Shown in pieces: positions 48,749 to 57,100 of a DNA stretch of 64,000 nucleotides. Every line of letters starts with the position of its first letter. Within the stretch, counting starts at the first letter, position 1. The stretch spans positions 1 through 64,000 of the forward strand of contig DATENM010000150.1 of NCBI GenBank assembly GCA_035275065.1, read 5' to 3'. The notes beneath the pieces are model-generated. The model made no database searches. It was not told the DNA's origin and saw nothing but the letters and a program-made list of their open reading frames with translations. This DNA comes from Blastocatellia bacterium (lineage in GTDB: Bacteria; Acidobacteriota; Blastocatellia; UBA7656). Both the position numbers and the translations under genes were made by a program.

Positions 48749-49627
48749 ATGACGCTGTCGATCAAATCCTACGCCAAAATTAACTGGACGCTCGACGTGC
48801 TGTTCAAGCGCGAAGACGGCTATCACGAGCTGCGCACCATCTATCAGACCGTGTCGCTGCACGACACCTTGCAATTGACGGCGACCGCGAGCGCGATTGA
48901 GATTGCCTGCGACGACGAGCGCGTGCCGCTCGATGAAAGCAACCTTGTGCATAAAGCCGCGACCCGGCTGCGCGCCGCCATCGGCTTGCGGAAAGGCGCG
49001 CGCATTCAAATCAACAAGCGCATTCCGGTCGCGGCGGGGCTGGGCGGCGGCTCGTCGAACGCGGCGGCGACGCTTCTGGGGTTAGCGCGGCTATGGGAGG
49101 TCAATCTCGACGAGCGCGAGCTATTCGAGATCGCCGCCGGCTTAGGCTCGGACGTACCGCTGTTTCTCGTCGGCGGCACGGTCTTAGGGGTCGGGCGCGG
49201 CGAAGAGGTCTACCCGCTTGAACAGGTCGAGTGCGATGAATTATTGCTCGTCAACGCGGGCATTGCGGTCTCGACAATGACGGCTTATCGAGGGCTTTCG
49301 CGGTTGACAAGGCAAGAGGCGCTTCGTATCATGCCCTTTACTCTGTTTGCCGCGAAAGCCATCCGTGAGCTACCGCTTGTGGCTGCGAACGATCTGGAAG
49401 AGACCGTTATAGCCGCTCACCCCGAAATTGCGGAAGTCAAACGTCGGCTGAAAGGCTGTGACGCACGGCATGTGTTGATGAGCGGCAGCGGCGGCACGGT
49501 TTGGGCGGTCTTTGACAATTCGGAGACGAACGAGCGGGCGCAAGCCGAGTTGCGCGCCGCCGGCTGCTGGGCCGAGCGGGCGCGCGCCGTCAGCCGTCAA
49601 GCATACCAGGAATCCATTTTTGAATGA
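48749..49627 (+). CDS. ispE: 4-diphosphocytidyl-2-C-methyl-D-erythritol kinase
   Basis: A 292-aa GHMP kinase of the MEP isoprenoid pathway. N-terminal SYAKINWTLDVLFKREDGYHEL carries the substrate-binding residues; the ATP-binding motif is PVAAGLGGGSSNAAATL (about residues 92-108); GSDVPLFLVGGTVLGVGRGEE and the C-terminal VLMSGSGGTVWAVF complete the set. This is the head of the conserved ispE-tRNA-prs-rplY-pth order. No clear Shine-Dalgarno precedes ATG 48749. Confidence 0.95.
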   Translation: MTLSIKSYAKINWTLDVLFKREDGYHELRTIYQTVSLHDTLQLTATASAIEIACDDERVPLDESNLVHKAATRLRAAIGLRKGARIQINKRIPVAAGLGGGSSNAAATLLGLARLWEVNLDERELFEIAAGLGSDVPLFLVGGTVLGVGRGEEVYPLEQVECDELLLVNAGIAVSTMTAYRGLSRLTRQEALRIMPFTLFAAKAIRELPLVAANDLEETVIAAHPEIAEVKRRLKGCDARHVLMSGSGGTVWAVFDNSETNERAQAELRAAGCWAERARAVSRQAYQESIFE

Positions 49628-49723
49628 CCACGCGCCGGCTGCCTGATCTCGCAGATCAGCTGCATGTCCAGGCCGAACGTCCACGCGACGAGATTCGCTT
49701 AGATCATCCGCCGATGGCCATGT

Positions 49724-49798
<75 letters not shown>

Positions 49799-49810
49799 AT
49801 CCCAGTAAAT

Positions 49811-49882
49811 AGTGACAAGCGGCAAGTGACAAGATAAAATCGCACTTCTCTCTTGTCGCTTGTCACCGTTTACTTATCACTC
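49811..49882. repeat. Intergenic word palindrome, family C
   Basis: gtgacaagcggcaagtgacaag on the left; cttgtcgcttgtcac on the right, followed by a degenerate third word. It directly follows the tRNA, so it may help end that transcript. Confidence 0.8.
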
Positions 49883-49900
49883 TTTTGATGTGGAGGCAGC

Positions 49901-50872
49901 GTGAACACCTGGGACGGTTCGCCGCATCCGAACGGCAACGTCAAAATCTTCTCCGGCAATGCCAATAAGCGGCTCGCCGAAGAGATCTGCGATCATCTCG
50001 GCATCGACTTGGGCAAGGCGCACGTCGGGCGTTTCACCGATGGCGAGTTCAATTTTCAGATCCTCGAAAACGTGCGCGGCGAAGATTGCTTCATCGTCCA
50101 GCCGACCTGCCCGCCGGTTGATGGCAATATCATGGAATTGCTGATCATGCTCGACGCCTTTCGGCGCTCGTCGGCGCGGCGCATCACGGCGGTGATTCCG
50201 TATTACGGCTACGCCCGCAAGGATCGCAAAGACCGCCCGCGCGTGCCGATTACCTCGAAGCTGGTGGCGAACCTGATTACCGGGGCGGGCGCGGACCGCG
50301 TCTTGTTATTCGACCTGCACGCCGGGCAGATTCAAGGCTTCTTTGACATCCCGGCGGATCACCTGTTCGCCGCGCCGGTGCTGGTCGGTTACTTTCAAGA
50401 GCTGAAGCTGCCGCGGCTCACGGTCGTCGCGCCGGATGCCGGCGGCGTCGAGCGGGCGCGGGCCTACGGCAAGCGGCTGGGCGCGGAGCTGGCGATCATT
50501 GATAAGCGGCGCGATTACGAGCGGCTCGGCGAAGTCGAAGTGCTGAACGTCGTCGGCGACGTCGAAGGGCGCACGACGCTGATCATTGACGATATGATTG
50601 ATACGGCGGGCACGCTGGTCAAAGCCGCCGAGGCGCTCAAGGCGAACGGCGCAGAAACCGTGCTGGCGTCGGCGACGCACGCGGTGTTGAGCGGCCCGGC
50701 GGTCGAGCGCATCAACGCTTCGCCGCTCAAGGAAGTCGTGGTGACGAACACGATTCCGAGCGACAATGCGTGCCGGTCTCCGAAGATCAAATGTTTGAGC
50801 GTGGCGAAACTGCTGGCGGAAGCCATCCTTTCGATCCACGACGAGACTTCTGTGAGCAAGTTATTTATTTAG
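49901..50872 (+). CDS. prs: Ribose-phosphate pyrophosphokinase
   Basis: A 323-aa cytoplasmic enzyme making PRPP for nucleotide and His/Trp synthesis. GTG 49901 follows GGAGG (49891-49895). Motifs in order: NVKIFSGNANKRLAEEI, GRFTDGEFNFQI, RRITAVIPYYGYARKDRKD, the flexible loop RPRVPITSKLVANL, and the PRPP loop IIDDMIDTAGTLVKAAEAL (about 228-246). The C terminus VTNTIPSDNACRSPKIKCLSVAKLLAEAI is canonical. Followed by rplY, as in many bacteria. Confidence 0.96.
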   Translation: MNTWDGSPHPNGNVKIFSGNANKRLAEEICDHLGIDLGKAHVGRFTDGEFNFQILENVRGEDCFIVQPTCPPVDGNIMELLIMLDAFRRSSARRITAVIPYYGYARKDRKDRPRVPITSKLVANLITGAGADRVLLFDLHAGQIQGFFDIPADHLFAAPVLVGYFQELKLPRLTVVAPDAGGVERARAYGKRLGAELAIIDKRRDYERLGEVEVLNVVGDVEGRTTLIIDDMIDTAGTLVKAAEALKANGAETVLASATHAVLSGPAVERINASPLKEVVVTNTIPSDNACRSPKIKCLSVAKLLAEAILSIHDETSVSKLFI

Positions 50873-50873
50873 G

Positions 50874-50952
50874 GGCCGGGTATCGGGTGCCGGGTGTTGG
50901 TAAGAACCTTAGAGTCTTATCCCAGCACCCAACCCCTGACACCCGACACCCA
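50874..50952. repeat. Intergenic word palindrome, family J
   Basis: gccgggtatcgggtgccgggtg on the left; cacccaacccctgacacccgacaccc on the right; inner taagaacctt/agtctta. It fills the gap between prs and rplY. Confidence 0.8.
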
Positions 50953-50963
50953 GCGGAGCTGAA

Positions 50964-51623
50964 ATGATTACTGACATTACCATCAATGCGAACACACGCG
51001 GCGCGGCGGGCAAGGGCGATTCGCGCCGCCTGCGCGCTCAGGGCATGATCCCGGCGGCGGTCTATGGCGGCGGCGACGAAGCCGTGGCCATTGCCATCAA
51101 TGCGAAAGAGATTGCCAACATTTTGCGCTCGGAGACCGGGCACAACACGATCTTCAAGGTGGCGCTGCCGGGCGGCGGCGAGCCGGCGACCGTCATCATC
51201 AAAGACTGGCAGGTTGATCCGGTCAGAGGCCGCCTGCTGCATGCAGACCTGCTGCGCCTGTCGCTGACTGAAACGACGCGCGTGCACGTGACGATTGAAG
51301 TCGTCGGCGAACCGGTCGGCGTCAAGCTGGACGGCGGCATCCTCGACCTGCAACTGCGTAGTGTCGAAGTCGAATGCCTGCCGGGTGACATTCCTGAACA
51401 CCTGAAGCTCGACGTTGCGAACCTGCACCTCGGCGATCATGCGACGGTCGGCGACCTGGTTTACGACCGCACCAAGATTAAGGTGATGGCCGATGATCAT
51501 CAGGTGATTGCCGGCGTCCTGACGCCGCGCCTGGCCGAAACGGCGGCGCCGACTGCCGTGGAAGCCGAAGCAGCGGCGACCTCAGAGCCGGAAGTCATCA
51601 AGAAGGGCAAGACCGAAGAGTAG
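50964..51623 (+). CDS. rplY: 50S ribosomal protein bL25 (CTC form)
   Basis: A 219-aa protein binding 5S rRNA. The N-terminal L25 domain starts ITDITINANTRGAAGKGDSR and carries RAQGMIPAAVYGGGDEAV; the C-terminal TL5/CTC domain (about 95-190) has VEVECLPGDIPEHLKLDV. The tail from about residue 190 is Ala/Glu-rich and probably disordered, ending IKKGKTEE. It follows prs and precedes pth, the classical order. Confidence 0.95.
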   Translation: MITDITINANTRGAAGKGDSRRLRAQGMIPAAVYGGGDEAVAIAINAKEIANILRSETGHNTIFKVALPGGGEPATVIIKDWQVDPVRGRLLHADLLRLSLTETTRVHVTIEVVGEPVGVKLDGGILDLQLRSVEVECLPGDIPEHLKLDVANLHLGDHATVGDLVYDRTKIKVMADDHQVIAGVLTPRLAETAAPTAVEAEAAATSEPEVIKKGKTEE

Positions 51624-51690
51624 TGACAGGTGGCAAGTGACGAGTGACACGGTAACCCCTCTCATCACTTGTCACTTGTCACTTGTCACT
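51624..51690. repeat. Intergenic word palindrome, family C
   Basis: gtgacaggtggcaagtgacgagtgacac on the left; gtcacttgtcacttgtcacttgtcac on the right. It starts right after the rplY stop and ends 5 bases before ATG 51696; no Shine-Dalgarno precedes pth. Confidence 0.85.
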
Positions 51691-51695
51691 GTCTT

Positions 51696-52283
51696 ATGAT
51701 GTTGATCGTCGGTCTGGGGAATCCGGGTGGCGAGTACGAAGAGACGCGCCACAACTTTGGATTCATGCTCATTGAAAGGTTGCTGGCGCGGGCCGGTGGG
51801 CGTCGCTTCCGTGACGCGCCGGGCGCGAAAGTGGCCGAGGTGACGCTCGCAGGCCGCCGCGTGCTGCTCGTCAAGCCGCAGACTTATATGAACCTGAGCG
51901 GCGACGCGGTCAAGCCTTTGCTGGCACGCTATGGCGACGGCGATCTGAGTAATCTGATCGTCGCTTCCGACGATGTTGCCTTGCCCTTCGGCATGATTCG
52001 CGTGCGCCCCGGAGGCAGCGCCGGCGGCCAGAAGGGCTTGAAGTCGATCATCGAGCGGCTCGGCTCTGATCGCTTCACGCGCCTGCGGCTCGGCGTCAAG
52101 CCGGATCATCCGGTGGGCGATCTGGCGAGCTTCGTGCTCGCGGTGATCCCGAAGCGCGACCGCGTGCTGCTCGACGAAACGCTCGACCGCGCCGCCGACG
52201 CCATCGAAGTGATTCTGGCCGAAGGCGTCGAACGCGCTCAGGCGCGCTTCAACGAGCGCGTCAAGGAAGTGAGCGAGGAGTGA
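51696..52283 (+). CDS. pth: Peptidyl-tRNA hydrolase
   Basis: A 195-aa enzyme that rescues peptidyl-tRNA. The signature LIVGLGNPGGEYEETRHNFGF carries Asn and the catalytic His21-type residue; KPQTYMNLSGDAV, SDDVALPFGMIRVRPGGSAGGQKGLKSI and RLRLGVKPDHPVGDLASFVL follow. Start ATG 51696 (or the overlapping ATG at 51699) begins at the usual family position; the longer frame begins inside the palindrome. Confidence 0.95.
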   Translation: MMLIVGLGNPGGEYEETRHNFGFMLIERLLARAGGRRFRDAPGAKVAEVTLAGRRVLLVKPQTYMNLSGDAVKPLLARYGDGDLSNLIVASDDVALPFGMIRVRPGGSAGGQKGLKSIIERLGSDRFTRLRLGVKPDHPVGDLASFVLAVIPKRDRVLLDETLDRAADAIEVILAEGVERAQARFNERVKEVSEE

Positions 52284-52285
52284 TT

Positions 52286-52406
52286 AGAGGAAGGGAGTCA
52301 GAAGTCAGGAGTCAGGAGCCAGAATGGAAAAGGAAGTCGGCGGCATTGAGTAGACTTGCTGCGCCTTCCAAATTCATTCTGACTCCTGACTCCTGAATAC
52401 TTCCCT
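52286..52406. repeat. Intergenic word palindrome, family D (copy 2)
   Basis: gtcagaagtcaggagtcaggag on the left; ctgactcctgactcctga on the right. The centre matches the copy at 15984-16106 (agaatggaaaaggaagtcggcggcattga and on), showing a dispersed element about 105 bases long. Confidence 0.85.
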
Positions 52407-52445
52407 CACTGTTCTTTGCCAAGAGGTTCTATTGTGAATCTCCTT

Positions 52446-52520
52446 GCTCTGCGCCGCGAGCGCAGGGCTTAACCGTGAGCTTCGCTTGGTGCGGAGCCGA
52501 ACGAAATCCACAAGGAGGAT
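52446..52520 (+). promoter_or_regulatory. Structured leader of the rpsF operon
   Basis: gctctgcgc / gcgcagggc form a 9-bp stem with a 5-base loop (52446-52468). Next comes gagcttcgcttggtgcggagccgaacgaaatcc in outline, then AAGGAGG at 52511-52517. Ribosomal operon rpsF leaders often bind S6:S18 for feedback control; whether this one does is inference. Confidence 0.35.
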
Positions 52521-52529
52521 ATCTCTCAC

Positions 52530-52940
52530 ATGAGAGTTTACGAAGTTCTGTTTATCATCGCCCCGAACACCGAAGAGGGCGATATTGAAACGCTGGTCAC
52601 GCAGATGCGTGACGTCATTACCAACCAGGGCGCGCAGGTCACGAATGTCAATCGCATGGGCCGCCGCCGCCTCGCTTACCCCATCGGCAAATTCAATGAC
52701 GGCCATTACGTCGTGCTGACGGTCGAAGGCACCGGCGCAGAGATCGCCGAGCTTGAACGCCGCATGCGCGTCAATGACGCGGTCATCCGTTACATCACCA
52801 TTCGCATTGACGAAGACCTGAAGCGCGCCGAGAAGTTCCGCGCCCGCCGCGCGGCCCGCGTTCGCGCCGGGGCCGGCGCTCGCGGCTCGCGTAACAGTGA
52901 GCCGGTGCTGCCGGTCGGCGACGAAGAGGAGGAAGAATAA
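52530..52940 (+). CDS. rpsF: 30S ribosomal protein bS6
   Basis: A 136-aa protein of the small subunit platform that pairs with bS18. MRVYEVLFIIAPNTEEGDIETLV, GRRRLAYPIGKFNDGHYVVL and ELERRMRVNDAVIRYITIRI are the canonical strands and helices. The C-terminal tail (about residues 105-136) is Arg-rich then acidic (GDEEEEE). A strong AAGGAGG precedes ATG 52530. rpsR begins at the base after the stop. Confidence 0.96.
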   Translation: MRVYEVLFIIAPNTEEGDIETLVTQMRDVITNQGAQVTNVNRMGRRRLAYPIGKFNDGHYVVLTVEGTGAEIAELERRMRVNDAVIRYITIRIDEDLKRAEKFRARRAARVRAGAGARGSRNSEPVLPVGDEEEEE

Positions 52941-53213
52941 ATGAGCAGCGATAGAGAACAGCCGCGCCGCGACGACCGCCGCGGCCAGGGGGGCCGCCGT
53001 TTTGTGCGCGCCCGCAAGTCGTGCCGCTTCTGCGCCGACCGCGTCGATTATATCGATTACAAAGACTCCAAGACGCTTGGCAGCTACGTGCCGGAGCGCG
53101 GCAAGATTCTGCCGCGCCGCATCTCGGGCACCTGCGCGCCGCACCAGCGCATGCTGGCGGAAGCCATCAAGCGCGCTCGCAACGCTGCACTGCTGCCGTT
53201 CGCGACAGACTAA
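52941..53213 (+). CDS. rpsR: 30S ribosomal protein bS18, zinc-binding (C+) type
   Basis: A 90-aa protein. It retains SCRFCADRVDYIDYKD and GTCAPHQRMLAEAIKRAR, giving the C-x2-C ... C-x2-H ligand set of the zinc-binding 'C+' form; zinc-free paralogues lack these cysteines. The N-terminal extension is Arg/Asp-rich (SSDREQPRRDDRRGQGGRR). It follows rpsF with no gap, so translation is coupled. Confidence 0.95.
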   Translation: MSSDREQPRRDDRRGQGGRRFVRARKSCRFCADRVDYIDYKDSKTLGSYVPERGKILPRRISGTCAPHQRMLAEAIKRARNAALLPFATD

Positions 53214-53214
53214 C

Positions 53215-53306
53215 GATTTTGGATTTTGGATTGCCGATTTTGGATTGGCAGATTGAGGCTTTGGCATTGTCCCTCAATCCAAAATCCAAAATCTAAAATC
53301 CAAAAT
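53215..53306. repeat. Intergenic word palindrome, family G
   Basis: cgattttggattttggatt on the left; aatccaaaatccaaaatc and more on the right. An AT-rich member of the same architecture, directly after the rpsR stop and ending 18 bases before rplI. Confidence 0.85.
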
Positions 53307-53323
53307 CGAACGAGGATGATTCA

Positions 53324-53914
53324 ATGGCACACATGGATGTTTTGTTGAAAGAAGACGTAGACAATCTCGGCCAGCGCGGTCAGGTGGTGCGCGTGCGCGC
53401 CGGTTATGGGCGCAATTACCTGCTGCCGCAGGGGCTGGCAATCGAAGCGAGCGCCGGCAACCGCCGCATGATCGATGAGCAGCGGCGCGTCCTGGCCAAG
53501 CGCGAGCAGCGCGAGAAGACGAGCGCGCAGGGAGAGGCCCAGAAGCTCGATGGCCTGGAGCTGCGCTTTGAGCGGCGCGTCGGCGAGCATGGCGTTCTCT
53601 ATGGCTCGGTGACGGCGCTCGACATCGTCGAAGAATTGAAGCGGCTCGGCTACACCGTCGAACGCCGCCGCCTCAGCCTGCGTGATCACATCAAGGAGGT
53701 CGGCGATTTCGAGGTCACCATCAAGCTGCACCGCGAGGTCGCGCCGGTCATCAAGGTGAAGGTGCGCAAGGAGGGCGAAGCCGAAGAGCCAGCCGCCGCG
53801 GAAACGGCTGCGGAAGCCAGTTCTGAGCCGGCAGAGGCAACGGCTGAGGCTGCGACCGAAGCACCGGGCCTTGCCGCCGCCGTCGCCGACGAAGCCGAAT
53901 CGGCGCAAGAGTAG
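53324..53914 (+). CDS. rplI: 50S ribosomal protein bL9
   Basis: A 196-aa protein. The N-terminal domain (DVLLKEDVDNLGQRGQVVRV, GYGRNYLLPQGLAI) and the central helix to the C-terminal domain (LYGSVTALDIVEEL, VGDFEVTIKLHREVAPVIKVKV) match bL9, usually about 150 aa. The extra 45 residues (from about 150) are Ala/Glu-rich and probably disordered. GAACGAGGATG precedes the ATG. It sits between rpsR and dnaB as in many bacteria. Confidence 0.95.
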   Translation: MAHMDVLLKEDVDNLGQRGQVVRVRAGYGRNYLLPQGLAIEASAGNRRMIDEQRRVLAKREQREKTSAQGEAQKLDGLELRFERRVGEHGVLYGSVTALDIVEELKRLGYTVERRRLSLRDHIKEVGDFEVTIKLHREVAPVIKVKVRKEGEAEEPAAAETAAEASSEPAEATAEAATEAPGLAAAVADEAESAQE

Positions 53915-54013
53915 GGATCAGGGGCCAGGGACCGGGGGCGAGGGAGTTGAGTCGAGAGTCGCGAAATAAAACGCGTCTTTCCACTAGCCACTAGCCACTA
54001 GCCCCTCGCCCCT
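53914..54013. repeat. Intergenic word palindrome, family F (copy 2)
   Basis: ggggccagggaccgggggcgaggg on the left; ccactagccactagccactagcccctcgcccc on the right, with acgcg/cgcgt in the centre. It begins at the last base of the rplI stop codon. Confidence 0.8.
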
Positions 54014-54018
54014 CCTTC

Positions 54019-54064
54019 TGCTATCATCTGGCGCGGAACGGTTGAGGACGCAGCCGTTCCGCGC
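54019..54064 (+). promoter_or_regulatory. Possible promoter and 11-bp leader hairpin of dnaB
   Basis: TGCTATCAT (54019-54027) looks like an extended -10 without a clear -35. gcgcggaacgg (54031-54041) and ccgttccgcgc (54054-54064) form a perfect 11-bp stem with a 12-base loop, followed by TTTCT. It could terminate rplI transcripts, or form the 5' structure of a dnaB transcript. Confidence 0.4.
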
Positions 54065-54126
54065 TTTCTGTCTCTGGTGTCGTTCGCTCCAGAAATCATC
54101 CCCCCAGAACGTTTGGAATCATTGGT

Positions 54127-57100
54127 ATGTCACGTGCTGCCTCAAGTGATCCTTTTTTCGATAAAGGGCTGCCTTCTAATGTCGAGGCGGAGCGCTCCAT
54201 CCTGGGCGCAATCCTGCTCGACAACGCCGTCTGCAATCAGGCCATCGAGCTGCTGAAGCGCGAAGATTTCTTTCTCGACTCGCATCGGCGCATCTACGAA
54301 AAGATGATCTCCTTGAGCGAGCGCGGCGCCGCCATTGACCACATCACGCTAACCGATGAGCTGCGCAAGGCCGCCGAGTTCGAGCAGGTTGGCGGCCTCA
54401 CCTACATCGCCTCGCTCATGGACGGCGTGCCGCGCACCGACACCATCGAGCATTACGCCAAGATCGTCAAATCTAAATCGCAACTGCGCAAGCTGATCAC
54501 CGCCTCGAATCAGATCATCGCCAGTTGCTTTGACGAAGAAGATGACCCCGAGATCATCATTGATCGCGCCGAAGCCTTAATCTTTCAGATTGCCGAAGAC
54601 CGCGTGCGCCAGGGCTTTCAATACATCGGCGAAGTGGCGCAGCGCCGCCTCGAACAGATCGAGCAGATGGCCGGGCGGCCCGAAATGATTACCGGCGTGC
54701 CGACCGGCTTCACCGATTTTGATCAGCTCACCTCCGGGCTTCAACGCCAGGACCTGATCATCGTCGCCGCGCGCCCGTCAATGGGCAAAGCGCAACCGTT
54801 GGACGCGCGGGTGCTCACCGAGAGCGGCTGGAAGACGATGGGCGAGCTTGAAGTCGGTGATGACCTGGCTTCAGTTGATGGCCGGCCTTCGACCGTCATC
54901 GGCATCTATCCGCAAGGGGTCAAGCAGATTTATCAAGTGACCTTCTCGGATGGCCGCGCGACAGAATGTTGCGGCGAACACCTGTGGAGCGTCCATTACC
55001 GGAACTGGCCCGCGCCAAGAGTGTTGACGACGACGGAAGTCGCGACATTGCTCACGCGCAAGCGCTATCAGAAACGTCTGTGGATCGATATGGTCTCAGG
55101 CGATTTCGGGCACAACCAGTCGCTGCCCGTAGACCCCCGGGTCTTAGGTCTGCTCATCGGCGAAGGCGATTTCAACACCTTACGGTTCTCGACCGCGAGC
55201 CATTCGATCTTGAGCCGAATGACGGCGGAGCTGGAGCCCGCGCTGACGATCAATCATGCCGGGCGATATGACTATCGCCTTGTGCAGACCGATGGGCAGT
55301 GCCGACCGGGACGCTATGGCGTGTGGCCGAATCCGCTCAAAGAAGAATTGAAGAGTCTGGGCCTTTGGGGAAAACGGAGCGAGAGCAAATTCATCCCGGA
55401 GCCATACAAGACGGCGAATCGGGCGGCGCGGCTGGCGTTGCTGCAAGGGCTGCTCGATGCTGACGGCTGGGTGGAGAAGACCGGCTCGGTCCGCTTCGCT
55501 ACGTCGAGCGAGCGGCTCGCAGACGATGTCGTTGAGCTGGCGCGTTCGCTGGGCAGCTGGGCGACGAAGAACAGCAAACAGCCGGTCTACACGTATGACG
55601 GAGAGCGGCGGCAAGGACGATTGTCGTTTGTCGTCAACATTGGGCATCCGCAGCCCGCCAGCCTGTTTACACTGCCTGAGAAGCGCGCCCGCGCTGCCGC
55701 CATAAGAAAGCGGCGCAAGCTGCCGACCTTTGTTTCGATTGAGCCGGTGCGGCAGGTCGAGGCGCGCTGCATCGCCGTGACGCACCCGACGCAGCTTTAC
55801 ATCACGGATGATTATGTCGTCACGCACAACACGGCGCTGGCGTTGAACATGGCGTTGTATGCGGCGAAGAACGGCAGCACCGTCGGCATCTTCAGCCTGG
55901 AGATGTCTGCCGAACAACTGGTATCGCGCCTGCTCTGTTCCGAGGCCCGCGTCGACGCGCACCGCCTGCGCACCGGCTACTTGAATCGCGAAGAGTGGGC
56001 GCGGCTGGCCGACGCCTTGCGGCGTTTGTGCGAGACGCAGGTTTACATCGATGACACGCCGGGCTCCGGGGTGCTGGAGATGCGCGCCAAATGTCGAAGG
56101 CTCAAAGCCGAGCACCGGCTTGACCTGCTCATCATTGACTATATGCAATTGATGTCGGGTCGCGGGCGCATCGAGTCGCGCCAGCAGGAAGTGTCGCAGA
56201 TTTCGCGCGACCTCAAGAGCCTGGCCAAAGAGCTGAATGTGCCGGTGATCGCGCTGTCGCAGTTGTCGCGCGCCACCGAAACCCGCAGCGACCACCGCCC
56301 GCAGTTGAGCGACCTTCGTGAGAGCGGCTGCCTCGCCGGCGAGAGCTTGGTGACGATGGCCGACACCGGCGCGCAGGTGCCAATCCGTGATCTCGTCGGC
56401 AGGTCAGGATTCGCCGTCTGGGCCTTGAACGAAGAAACCCTGCAGATCGAGCGCGCCATCGTCAGCCGCGCTTTCTCGACAGGCGTCAAGTCGGTTTATC
56501 GTTTGACGACGCGATTGGGGCGAACGATTCGCGCCACCGCCAATCATAAGTTCCGCACGTTTGCCGGGTGGTTGCGGCTCGATGAATTAAGGATCGGCGA
56601 GCGATTGGCCGCCCCGCGCGAGTTGCCGAGCCCGTATCCGCAAACCATCAGCAACGCGGAACTGGCTCTGGCAGCCCATCTTATCGGCGATGGTTGTACT
56701 CTGCCACGTCATGTCATTCAGTACACGACGCGCGAAAAAGATCTCGCCGAGTTGGTCGCCGCGCTGGCCACCGAAGTGTTTGGCGATGAAGTTCGACCGC
56801 GCATCAACCCGGAGCGCAACTGGTATCAGGTCTATCTGACCTCGACGCGGCATCATACGCATAATGTCCGCAGCGCCGTTGCTGAATGGCTCGATGACTT
56901 GGGCATCTTCGGGCTGCGATCTTACGAAAAGCATGTTCCCGACAAAGTCTTTAAGCAGCCGGCGCCGGCCATCGCGCGCTTCCTGCGCCACCTGTGGGCG
57001 ACGGATGGCTGCATTCGCCTGAAGCCGGGCTTTTATGCGCCCGCCGTTTATTACGCATCGAGCAGCGAGCGACTCGCGCGCGACGTGCAATCGCTCTTGC

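Noticed and set aside
49628..49723. A small gene between ispE and tRNA-Gln
   Set aside because: The short frame runs into the tRNA and has no ribosome-binding site or recognisable sequence.
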